7,009 bases of DNA from Cyanobacteria bacterium K_DeepCast_35m_m2_023. GTDB lineage: Bacteria > Cyanobacteriota > Cyanobacteriia > PCC-6307 > Cyanobiaceae. This document shows, one piece after another, positions 1 to 5,489 of the stretch. The translations under genes and the position numbers were made by a program. The stretch covers positions 1 to 7,009 of the forward strand of contig VGQR01000100.1 of assembly GCA_016882345.1 (NCBI GenBank), given 5' to 3'. The stretch's first letter is position 1. Each line of letters starts with the position of its first letter. The notes under the pieces were generated by a model. The model was not told the DNA's origin, ran no database searches, and was given only the letters and a program-made list of their open reading frames with translations.

Positions 1-311
1 AACAGGGTCTCCAGATACTCCTCGAATTCGGGAAAACCGCTGGCAAAGCGATCGGCACGCGAGCCTTCGTCGTCCCGAGCCGAACGCGGGTCGCCGCTTT
101 CCCATTGCAGGCGCCGGCGGGGATCCGACAGCACCGCATAGGCCTCATTGACCAGCTTGAAGCGCTCTTCGGCGACTGGATCGTTGCCGTTGAGATCGGG
201 ATGCCAGCGCCGGGCCTGGGCCCGGAACGCCCGCTTGAGGCTGGCGCCATCGGCGCCGGGCTGCAATCCCAGAACAGCCCAGTAGTCGGGCGCGGTGGCG
301 GCAGGCGACAC
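1..311 (-). CDS. J-domain (DnaJ/Hsp40-like) co-chaperone, partial (C-terminus beyond the left edge)
   Basis: This is the N-terminal 103 codons of a J-domain protein, which would stimulate the ATPase of an Hsp70 partner and deliver substrates to it in the cytoplasm. From a GTG at 311-309 the protein opens MSPAATAPDYWAVLGL. The J domain covers about residues 9-65: the Y-W-A-V-L-G opening, a basic helix II, the invariant HPD tripeptide at 37-39, then the helix III pattern RFKLVNEAYAVLSDPRRR. After it comes an acidic/polar linker to residue 103, where the window ends, so I cannot tell whether Gly/Phe, zinc-finger or C-terminal substrate domains follow. The GTG lies 5 nt after the dnaK stop; an in-frame CTG overlapping that stop is less likely, and there is no clear Shine-Dalgarno. 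The spacing implies cotranscription and probably translational coupling with dnaK, so the partner is most likely that DnaK. J-domain identity is secure; the exact class is open. Confidence 0.9.
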   Translation of the reverse strand, partial: MSPAATAPDYWAVLGLQPGADGASLKRAFRAQARRWHPDLNGNDPVAEERFKLVNEAYAVLSDPRRRLQWESGDPRSARDDEGSRADRFASGFPEFEEYLETL

Positions 312-316
312 GGTGT

Positions 317-2350
317 TCAGCGCGGACCCCAGGGATCGTCGTCATCCCAGGCCGCCGAGCGGCTGGAGGCCATCGAGCGCGGTTCACGTCGGCGCGCAGG
401 CGCAGACCAGGGGTCGCTGCCGGGACGATCCCAATCGTCCCAGTCATCGTCCGAGAACAGCTCGTCCTTGATCGAGCCCAGGGTGTTCTTGAGCCCCTGC
501 AGCGGTCCCTGCTCAGCGCGGCGTTCGCTCAGCAGGCGCCGGTTGAGGCCATAGAGGGCCTCCTGCAACTTGCTGACCGATTCTTCCAGTTCGACCAGAT
601 CGGCCTGGCCGGCAGCTTCGGCGGCCATCAGATCCTGCACATCGCGCAGGGCGAGCTCGACCGAGCGCTGCTGGCGCTCGGCGCCATAGGGACCGAGCTC
701 GAGAGCTGCATCCCGCAAGCGGCGCTCGGCCTGGGTCACCAGCGTCTGGGCCCTGTTGCGGCGGTCGATGTCGGCCCGTTTGCGGCGGTCTTCCGCCGCC
801 TTGTGTTCGGCCTCGGCAATCAGGCGTTGAATCTCCTCTTCGCTGAGATTGGTGCCCCCCTGAATCGAGACGCTCTGCTGCCGGCCCGTGGTGCGGTCGG
901 TGGCCGAGACCTGCAGCAGACCATTGGCATCGATGTCAAACGACACCTGGATCTGGGGCACGCCGCGGGGAGCCGGTGGGATTCCCGCAAGACGAAAACG
1001 GCCCAAGGATTTGTTGTCTTCGGCCATCTGCCGCTCGCCCTGCAGCACGTGCACCTCGACCGAGTTCTGGTTGGCCTCGGAGGTGCTGAACAGATCGCTC
1101 TTGCGCACCGGAATCGTGGTGTTGCGCGGGATCAGCACTTTCATGACGCCACCGATGGTCTCCAGGCCCAGCGACAGCGGTGTCACGTCGTTCAGCATCA
1201 GGTCGCGCAGCTCTCCGGTGAGGATGCCGGCCTGAACGGCGGCACCGATCGCCACGACTTCGTCGGGATTCACCGACTGGCAGGGTTCGCGTGGAATCAA
1301 GGTGCGCACCATCTGTTGCACCATCGGCATGCGGGTCGAACCGCCCACCAGCACCACATCATCGATGTCATCGGCGGCCAGACCCGAGTCGCGCAGGGCC
1401 CGCTGCACAGGACGCAACAGCCGGTCCAGCAGGTCCGGGCACAGTCCCTCAAGGGTGGCCCGCTCGAGCGTGGTCTCAATGTGCAGCGGGCCGCCCTCGC
1501 CCGTGGCGATGAAGGGCAGCGAGATCGGCGTGCTCTGCACGCCGCTCAATTCGATCTTGGCCTTTTCAGACGCCTCGGTGAGCCGTTGCAGCGCCTGACG
1601 GTCGCGTCGCAGATCGATGCCGTGCTCGCTCTCAAAGGCATCGGACAACCAATCGACGATGCGCCGGTCCCAGTCGTTGCCTCCCAATTGGGTGTCGCCG
1701 CTGGTGGCCTTGACGTCGAACACCCCGTTGGCAATGCGCAACAGGCTGACGTCAAAGGTGCCGCCGCCCAGGTCGAACACCAGCACCCGTTTGACCGCAC
1801 TGCGATCAAAGCCGTAGGCCAGGGCAGCGGCCGTGGGCTCATTGAGAATGCGCTCGACCGCCAGCCCGGCCAGGCGGCCGGCATCACGGGTCGCCTGGCG
1901 CTGGGCATCATTGAAATAGGCCGGCACGGTGATCACCGCGGCTTCGACCGGCTCCCCCAGAAAGGTCGACGCGTCGTCGACCAGTTTGCGCAGGATGCTG
2001 GCGACCAGTTCTTCGGGGGCGTATTCACGCTCGGTGGCCGGGCAGACCACCCGCACGTGGGAGGCCTCATTGGCCCGCACGGTGTAGGGCACCGAGAGGC
2101 TGCCCTCATCGAGCTCGTCCCAGTTGCGACCGACGAAGCGCTTGAGGTTGGCGAAGGTGTTGCGTGGATTGAGCACCAGCTGTCGCCGGGCCAATTGACC
2201 CACCAACAGCTCCTGGTCACGGCTGAACCCCACCACCGAGGGGGTGGTGCGACTGCCCTCGGCACTGGCGATCACTGTGGGCCGCCCGCCTTCGAGCACG
2301 GCCACCACAGAGTTGGTCGTACCCAGATCGATGCCGACGATTCGGCCCAT
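317..2350 (-). CDS. dnaK1: Molecular chaperone DnaK (Hsp70), cyanobacterial DnaK1-like paralogue
   Basis: This is a 677-residue ATP-dependent Hsp70 that binds and releases exposed hydrophobic peptides with a J-protein and GrpE. The nucleotide-binding domain spans about residues 1-380, with phosphate loop 1 IDLGTTNS (7-14), phosphate loop 2 DLGGGTFD (193-200), and VVLVGGSTRMP near 332-342. The interdomain linker is at 384-390 and runs straight into DVTPLSLGLET. The beta-sandwich substrate-binding domain is about 390-500 (HVLQGER, GIPPAPRGVPQI), and the charged helical lid about 500-630. The last 45 residues are low-complexity, rich in Asp, Trp, Pro and Arg, and end DDDDPWGPR; the EEVD-like end of eukaryotic Hsp70 is absent. 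Length exceeds the roughly 640 residues of E. coli DnaK because of this tail. The ATG start has an AGGAGG 11 nt upstream and begins the canonical MGRIVGIDLG. Cyanobacteria carry several DnaKs; the N-terminus and linker fit DnaK1 best as I recall them, so the paralogue number is less certain than the family. A J-protein gene follows 5 nt downstream. Confidence 0.95.
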   Translation of the reverse strand: MGRIVGIDLGTTNSVVAVLEGGRPTVIASAEGSRTTPSVVGFSRDQELLVGQLARRQLVLNPRNTFANLKRFVGRNWDELDEGSLSVPYTVRANEASHVRVVCPATEREYAPEELVASILRKLVDDASTFLGEPVEAAVITVPAYFNDAQRQATRDAGRLAGLAVERILNEPTAAALAYGFDRSAVKRVLVFDLGGGTFDVSLLRIANGVFDVKATSGDTQLGGNDWDRRIVDWLSDAFESEHGIDLRRDRQALQRLTEASEKAKIELSGVQSTPISLPFIATGEGGPLHIETTLERATLEGLCPDLLDRLLRPVQRALRDSGLAADDIDDVVLVGGSTRMPMVQQMVRTLIPREPCQSVNPDEVVAIGAAVQAGILTGELRDLMLNDVTPLSLGLETIGGVMKVLIPRNTTIPVRKSDLFSTSEANQNSVEVHVLQGERQMAEDNKSLGRFRLAGIPPAPRGVPQIQVSFDIDANGLLQVSATDRTTGRQQSVSIQGGTNLSEEEIQRLIAEAEHKAAEDRRKRADIDRRNRAQTLVTQAERRLRDAALELGPYGAERQQRSVELALRDVQDLMAAEAAGQADLVELEESVSKLQEALYGLNRRLLSERRAEQGPLQGLKNTLGSIKDELFSDDDWDDWDRPGSDPWSAPARRREPRSMASSRSAAWDDDDPWGPR

Positions 2351-2361
2351 GCCGTCGCAAA

Positions 2362-2367
2362 CCTCCT
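2362..2367 (-). promoter_or_regulatory. Shine-Dalgarno sequence of dnaK
   Basis: On the minus strand this reads AGGAGG, a full match to the anti-Shine-Dalgarno core, 11 nt before the dnaK ATG at 2350. It supports that start codon. It is the only strong ribosome binding site I see before any gene in the window. It overlaps by two bases the palindrome CTGACGTCAG (2366-2375), so anything bound or folded there could influence dnaK translation; that effect is inference. Confidence 0.75.
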
Positions 2368-2375
2368 GACGTCAG
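2366..2375. repeat. Perfect 10-bp palindrome in the dnaK leader
   Basis: CTGACGTCAG is its own reverse complement. It begins within the dnaK Shine-Dalgarno and ends 25 bp upstream of the dnaK start. Its centre is exactly 25 bp from the centre of the second palindrome at 2390-2401. A palindrome with no loop suits a protein-binding operator better than an RNA hairpin. I recognise no specific regulator: it is not the CIRCE heat-shock element, which is a 9-nt inverted repeat with a 9-nt spacer. One 10-bp palindrome can arise by chance. Confidence 0.4.
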
Positions 2376-2389
2376 ATGTCCAGACTCGA

Positions 2390-2401
2390 GGTTCCGGAAC
2401 C
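2390..2401. repeat. Perfect 12-bp palindrome between dnaK and pstC
   Basis: GGTTCCGGAACC is a perfect 12-bp inverted repeat in the divergent intergenic region, 39 bp upstream of the dnaK start and 8 bp before the Pho-box-like repeats. It could be a dimeric repressor or activator site for dnaK or for both directions. It does not fit the cyanobacterial LexA-type consensus or CIRCE, and I cannot name a binding protein. The palindrome itself is directly visible; its role is inferred. Confidence 0.4.
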
Positions 2402-2408
2402 AGCCGAG

Positions 2409-2427
2409 GTTAATCATGGCTTAAACG
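2409..2427 (+). promoter_or_regulatory. Putative Pho box (SphR/PhoB-type binding site) for the pst operon
   Basis: Two 8-bp direct repeats start exactly 11 bp apart: GTTAATCA at 2409-2416 and CTTAAACG at 2420-2427, separated by TGG. Cyanobacterial Pho boxes consist of repeats of the form PyTTAAPyPy(T/A) with 3-bp spacers, bound by the response regulator SphR under phosphate starvation. The first repeat matches 7 of 8 positions and the second 6 of 8. A third repeat at the expected phase (2431-2438) is poor, so the site has two good repeats rather than three. The target makes sense, because pstC starts 79 bp further on. The match was made by eye against a remembered consensus. Confidence 0.5.
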
Positions 2428-2447
2428 GTCCGCTTGAGACGGGTTTT

Positions 2448-2453
2448 TAGATT
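2448..2453 (+). promoter_or_regulatory. Candidate -10 element for pstC-pstA-pstB
   Basis: TAGATT matches the sigma-70 -10 consensus at 4 of 6 positions. It lies 20 nt after the second Pho-box-like repeat, or 9 nt after the phase position of a weak third repeat. No -35 hexamer stands at the usual 16-18 bp spacing, as expected for a promoter where a PhoB-family activator replaces -35 contacts. Transcription would start near 2460 and leave a leader of roughly 45 nt. The hexamer is short, so this call depends on the Pho box being real. Confidence 0.35.
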
Positions 2454-2506
2454 GCAGGGGCTGGACCTGATCTGAGCCACCGGCAGCACCGCTGCTCCCA
2501 ATCGCG

Positions 2507-3472
2507 ATGACATCGGCCTCACCCCCTTCGATCGAAACCGGCATCTACAGCCTGCGCCGCCGGCCAGCCTCCGAAAAACTGCTCGATTTTGGCTTTCACC
2601 AGCTGACCCTGCTGCTGGCTGCCTTGGTGGCCATCCTGCTGCTGGGCATCCTTTTGACAGTGTTTCAGGGAGCGCGCGAGACCATCGCCACCTTTGGCAT
2701 GCGCTTTCTGAGCACCTCAGCGTGGGATCCGGTTAACAACCAATATGGCGCCTTCGTTGCCATTTACGGCACGCTGGTGACGTCGCTGCTCTCGCTGTTG
2801 ATTGCCGTTCCCCTTGGGGTCGGTACGGCGATCTTCATCACAGAGGATCTGATTCCAGCGCCGCTGCGCAACCTCATCGGTCTCATGGTGGAGCTGCTGG
2901 CGGCGATCCCCTCGGTGGTGCTGGGGCTGTGGGCCATCTTTGTGATGGAACCGGCAATCCGACCGCTGCTCAATCTGTTGCATGCCGTGCTGGGCTGGAG
3001 TCCGCTGTTTGCCAGCGTGCCCCAGGGTCCGGGCATGGCGCCGGCGATCCTGATCTTGGTGGTGATGATCCTGCCGATCATCACGGCCATCAGCCGCGAT
3101 GCCCTCAATCAGGTTCCGCTCGAGCTGCGCCAGGGGGCCTACGGCGTCGGCACCACCCGCTGGGGTGCATTGCTGAACATCATTTTGCCAGCGGCGGTGT
3201 CGGCCATCATGGGCGGGGTCATGCTGGCCCTTGGGCGCGCCATGGGCGAAACCATGGCCGTGACCATGATCATCGGCAATTCCCTCAACTTCGATGTGTC
3301 GCTCCTGGCTCCGGGGAACACCATTGCATCGATGCTCGCCAACCAATTCGGTGAGGCCGACGGCATTCAGGTGTCGGCGCTGATGTATGCGGCCCTGATC
3401 CTGATGCTGTTGACCCTGGTGGTCAACATCCTGGCCCAGTGGATCGTGCGCCGACTGAGCCTCAAGTACTGA
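2507..3472 (+). CDS. pstC: Phosphate ABC transporter permease PstC
   Basis: This is one of two inner-membrane subunits of the high-affinity phosphate importer PstSCAB, a 321-residue polytopic protein of normal family length. After a short polar N-terminus, hydrophobic segments lie at about 31-53, 82-112, 120-147, 178-196, 223-257 and 288-312, matching the usual six membrane spans. The cytoplasmic EAA loop that contacts the ATPase is at about 206-228 (ELRQGAYGVGTTRWGALLNI), followed by the ALGRAMGETMAV segment typical of PstC. The ATG is the only canonical start before the in-frame upstream stop; no Shine-Dalgarno is visible. It heads a three-gene operon with pstA 9 nt downstream. The Pho-box-like site upstream suggests induction by phosphate starvation. 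No pstS precedes it, so the binding protein must be encoded elsewhere. Confidence 0.96.
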   Translation: MTSASPPSIETGIYSLRRRPASEKLLDFGFHQLTLLLAALVAILLLGILLTVFQGARETIATFGMRFLSTSAWDPVNNQYGAFVAIYGTLVTSLLSLLIAVPLGVGTAIFITEDLIPAPLRNLIGLMVELLAAIPSVVLGLWAIFVMEPAIRPLLNLLHAVLGWSPLFASVPQGPGMAPAILILVVMILPIITAISRDALNQVPLELRQGAYGVGTTRWGALLNIILPAAVSAIMGGVMLALGRAMGETMAVTMIIGNSLNFDVSLLAPGNTIASMLANQFGEADGIQVSALMYAALILMLLTLVVNILAQWIVRRLSLKY

Positions 3473-3481
3473 CGCCAAACC

Positions 3482-4393
3482 ATGACGAGCAGTCCCCTCA
3501 GCTACGACAACAGCCCGCTGTTCGAGCGTCGGCCGCTTCAATACAACCCCAATCTGCTGCGCAATCGCTTCAACCAGGTCTGCACAGCCCTCGCCGCCCT
3601 GTTCTCGGTGCTGGCGGTGTTGCCCCTGTTTCTGGTGTTGCTTTACGTGTTGGTCCAAGGTGGACGGCTGCTGAGTTTTCAGCTGTTCACCCAACTGCCC
3701 CCGGCGCCGGGCCTTGAGGGCGGCGGCATTGGCAACGCCATGCTGGGCACCGTGATCGTCACCCTGCTGGCCTCCCTGATCGCGATACCGATCGGTGTTG
3801 GCGGCGGCATTTATCTGAGCGAATACGCCAACAAAGGCTGGTTTGCCCAGGTGGTGCGCTTCGCCACCGACATGCTCGCGGGGGTGCCCTCGATCATCAC
3901 GGGGGTCTTCGTCTATGGGCTGATCGTGGCCACCCGCGCCCTGGCCGGCCAGAGCTACAGCGCCCTGGCTGGTGCCATTGCACTGTCGGTGCTGATGTTG
4001 CCGACCGTGATCAAGACCACCGACGAGGGGCTCAAGCTGGTCCCCCAGGACCTGCGCTGGGGCGCCTACGGGGTCGGTGCCTCCAAGGTGGTGACCATTG
4101 TGCGCATCACCTTGCCGGCGGCGTTCACACCGATCGCCACAGGGATTGTGCTGTCGATTGCCCGGGCCGCAGGCGAGACCGCACCGCTGATTTTCACAGC
4201 TCTGTTTTCGCCATTCTGGCCGGAGGGAGTGTTCAACCCGATCGCCACAATGTCGGTGTTGATCTTCAATTTCGCCATCATGCCCTATGAGGCCCAGAAC
4301 GAACTGGCCTGGGCCGCCTCATTTATTCTTGTGCTGTTGATCCTGGCTGCCAACTTGTTAGCCCGCTGGATCAGCCGGTTGGCCAAATCCTGA
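3482..4393 (+). CDS. pstA: Phosphate ABC transporter permease PstA
   Basis: This 303-residue protein is the second membrane subunit of Pst, pairing with PstC to form the phosphate channel. Hydrophobic spans lie at about 33-58, 84-113, 122-149, 161-176, 212-240 and 275-297. The EAA loop at about 190-212 (DLRWGAYGVGASKVVTIVRI) closely parallels that of PstC. The motif ARAAGETAPLIFTALF at about 227-242 is characteristic of PstA and tells it apart from PstC. The ATG follows the pstC stop by 9 nt without a visible Shine-Dalgarno, so translation probably relies on coupling or on leader-independent initiation, which is common in cyanobacteria. The first 25 residues are polar and cytoplasmic by prediction. 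Nothing is truncated or missing. Confidence 0.96.
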   Translation: MTSSPLSYDNSPLFERRPLQYNPNLLRNRFNQVCTALAALFSVLAVLPLFLVLLYVLVQGGRLLSFQLFTQLPPAPGLEGGGIGNAMLGTVIVTLLASLIAIPIGVGGGIYLSEYANKGWFAQVVRFATDMLAGVPSIITGVFVYGLIVATRALAGQSYSALAGAIALSVLMLPTVIKTTDEGLKLVPQDLRWGAYGVGASKVVTIVRITLPAAFTPIATGIVLSIARAAGETAPLIFTALFSPFWPEGVFNPIATMSVLIFNFAIMPYEAQNELAWAASFILVLLILAANLLARWISRLAKS

Positions 4394-4432
4394 TCCATCG
4401 ATTCGACCTGCACCTCAATCGTTATCCCTGCG

Positions 4433-5257
4433 ATGCCTACCACAACAGCCTCCATGGCCTACCCCAGCAACCAGACCAGTGACGCGTGCATTTCAATGCA
4501 GAACGTCACCATCTCTTACGGCAAATTCGAAGCTGTGCGCAATGTCTTCATGGACATTCCGCGGGGCAGGGTCACTGCCTTTATCGGCCCGTCGGGTTGC
4601 GGAAAGTCCACGGTGTTGCGCGCCATCAATCGCATGAACGATCTGGTGCCAGGCTGCAGCCTCAAGGGTCGGGTTCTGTTTGACAACCACGATCTGTATG
4701 ACGCACGGGTGGATCCCGTTGAGGTCAGGCGCCGCATCGGCATGGTGTTCCAAAAACCCAATCCCTTTCCCAAGACGATTTACGAGAACATCGCCTTCGG
4801 TGCACGCATCAACGGCTTCAAGGGCGACATGGACGAGCTGGTGGAACGCTCGTTGCGCAAGGCAGCTGTCTGGGACGAATGCAAAGACAAGCTCAACGAC
4901 AGCGGCCTGGCCCTGTCAGGGGGGCAACAGCAACGGCTCTGCATTGCCCGTGCGATCGCCACAGAGCCCGAAGTGATTTTGATGGACGAACCGTGTTCGG
5001 CCCTCGATCCGATCTCGACGCTCAAGATTGAAGAAACGATGCACGAGCTCAAACGCAGCTACACCATCGTGATCGTCACCCACAACATGCAGCAGGCCGT
5101 TCGCGTCGCCGACATGACAGCGTTTTTCAATGCCGAAGCGGTCGAAGGCGGCAGTGGCAAGGTCGGATACCTGGTCGAATTCAATGACACCGAGCGCATC
5201 TTCAATGCGCCAGGCCAGCAGGCCACCCAGGACTACGTCACCGGTCGTTTTGGCTGA
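4433..5257 (+). CDS. pstB: Phosphate ABC transporter ATP-binding protein PstB
   Basis: This is the cytoplasmic ATPase subunit that drives phosphate import through PstC/PstA; 274 residues, slightly longer than the roughly 257 of E. coli because of an N-terminal extension. All ABC motifs are intact: Walker [10 protein letters not shown] (52-60), the Q-loop glutamine in [16 protein letters not shown] (Q107), signature LSGGQQQR (161-168), Walker B VILMDEP (181-187), D-loop SALD (189-192) and switch histidine H217 in [23 protein letters not shown] and the C-terminal Y-L-V-E-F-N-D-T region are typical of PstB. The ATG at 4433 gives a 22-residue polar leader; in-frame Met8 or Met22 could be the true start, the latter sitting directly before the conserved QNVTISYG strand. 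It lies 39 nt after pstA as the last gene of the operon. No phoU follows. Confidence 0.97.
   Translation: MPTTTASMAYPSNQTSDACISMQNVTISYGKFEAVRNVFMDIPRGRVTAFIGPSGCGKSTVLRAINRMNDLVPGCSLKGRVLFDNHDLYDARVDPVEVRRRIGMVFQKPNPFPKTIYENIAFGARINGFKGDMDELVERSLRKAAVWDECKDKLNDSGLALSGGQQQRLCIARAIATEPEVILMDEPCSALDPISTLKIEETMHELKRSYTIVIVTHNMQQAVRVADMTAFFNAEAVEGGSGKVGYLVEFNDTERIFNAPGQQATQDYVTGRFG
4952..4959. repeat. HIP1 octamer (GCGATCGC)
   Basis: A single perfect copy of the highly iterated palindrome HIP1 lies inside pstB, where it encodes part of the ARAIA segment after the signature motif. HIP1 is very frequent in many freshwater cyanobacteria and scarce in marine picocyanobacteria. Finding only one copy in 7 kb, by eye, suggests a HIP1-poor lineage. 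In coding sequence this rich in GC it may also be a chance occurrence. Confidence 0.5.
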
Positions 5258-5260
5258 GGG

Positions 5261-5309
5261 TTGGGGCCGCGCCTGCAGACGCGTCGACCACCCCCATCGC
5301 GTGGCCCAA
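5261..5309 (+). other. Possible long hairpin downstream of pstB
   Basis: Four bases after the pstB stop, TTGGGGCCGCGC (5261-5272) can pair with GCGTGGCCCAA (5299-5309). The stem has 11 pairs including one G-U, one bulged G (5266), and a loop of 26 nt. A 3'-end structure here could stabilise the pst mRNA or assist termination. It lacks a following T-tract in the plus direction, so it is not a standard intrinsic terminator. No folding energy was computed, and the large loop makes it tentative. Confidence 0.3.
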
Positions 5310-5315
5310 AGTCAC

Positions 5316-5340
5316 AAAAAAGCCGGCTGAAGGAGCCGGC
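5316..5340 (-). terminator. Intrinsic terminator of tRNA-Ser (minus strand)
   Basis: Read on the minus strand, a perfect 7-bp GC-rich stem GCCGGCT/AGCCGGC (5340-5334 with 5328-5322) closes a 5-nt loop and is followed directly by six T residues (5321-5316). This is a textbook Rho-independent terminator. It lies 10 nt past the 3' end of the tRNA. In the plus direction the hairpin is followed by GGGGGAGAAA, with no T-tract, so it would terminate pstB transcripts weakly if at all. Confidence 0.85.
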
Positions 5341-5350
5341 GGGGGAGAAA

Positions 5351-5437
5351 CGGAGAGGGAGGGATTCGAACCCTCGATAGAGTTGCCCCTATACAGCATT
5401 TCCAGTGCTGCGCCTTCGACCACTCGGCCACCTCTCC
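5351..5437 (-). tRNA. trnS: tRNA-Ser, anticodon GGA
   Basis: The minus strand folds into a class II tRNA. The acceptor stem GGAGAGG (5437-5431) pairs with CCTCTCC (5358-5352), and the discriminator base G at 5351 is the one expected for serine. The anticodon stem CAGCA/TGCTG encloses the loop CTGGAAA with anticodon GGA at 5403-5401, which reads UCC and UCU. A long variable arm (ATAG/CTAT stem) and a T-arm with loop TTCGAAT complete it; the length is 87 nt. CCA is not encoded and must be added by the CCA-adding enzyme. It is convergent with pstB and divergent from the ferredoxin gene. A TAGATT hexamer 23 nt upstream of the 5' end could be its -10 element, but no good -35 accompanies it. Confidence 0.96.
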
Positions 5438-5489
5438 AGCGGCACAATGGGGCAGATGGCAATCTAGCAGCATTACGATCAGCCATCCT

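Larger units (their letters stand above)
2351..2506. other. Divergent dnaK/pstC intergenic control region
   Basis: These 156 bp separate the divergent dnaK and pstC start codons and must hold both promoters. From left to right they contain the dnaK Shine-Dalgarno, two palindromes, the Pho-box-like repeats, and a -10-like hexamer for pstC. A short imperfect stem also occurs at 2423-2447 (AAAC/GTTT and GTC/GAC, followed by T residues). The last 50 bp before pstC show no Shine-Dalgarno and no other structure I can support. A convincing -35/-10 pair for dnaK on the minus strand was not found. A stop codon in frame at 2468-2470 limits pstC to the ATG at 2507. Confidence 0.7.

Noticed and set aside
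803..2413. 536-codon plus-strand open frame opposite dnaK
   Set aside because: It is antisense to a fully conserved Hsp70 and rich in His/Gln/Gly without any recognisable fold. Long antisense frames are expected opposite GC-rich codons.
2434..2439. TTGAGA as a -35 box for pstC
   Set aside because: It matches TTGACA at 5 of 6 positions, but the only -10-like hexamer is 8 bp away. Nothing resembling TATAAT lies at 16-18 bp.
2423..2448. Terminator-like stem followed by T residues between dnaK and pstC
   Set aside because: The stem is only 4+3 bp with an internal loop. No transcript should arrive from either side of a divergent region, and the stretch is better explained as promoter sequence. 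An attenuator in the pst leader is unlikely because it overlaps the presumed promoter.
2717..3694. 325-codon minus-strand open frame across pstC and the start of pstA
   Set aside because: Its His/Gln/Arg-rich low-complexity product is the mirror of hydrophobic membrane codons, and it spans a real gene boundary. There is no sign of an independent gene.
5438..5489. Promoters for tRNA-Ser and the ferredoxin gene in their 52-bp gap
   Set aside because: Weak -10-like hexamers occur on both strands (TAGATT on the minus, TACGAT on the plus), but neither has a convincing -35 partner, so no separate feature was called.
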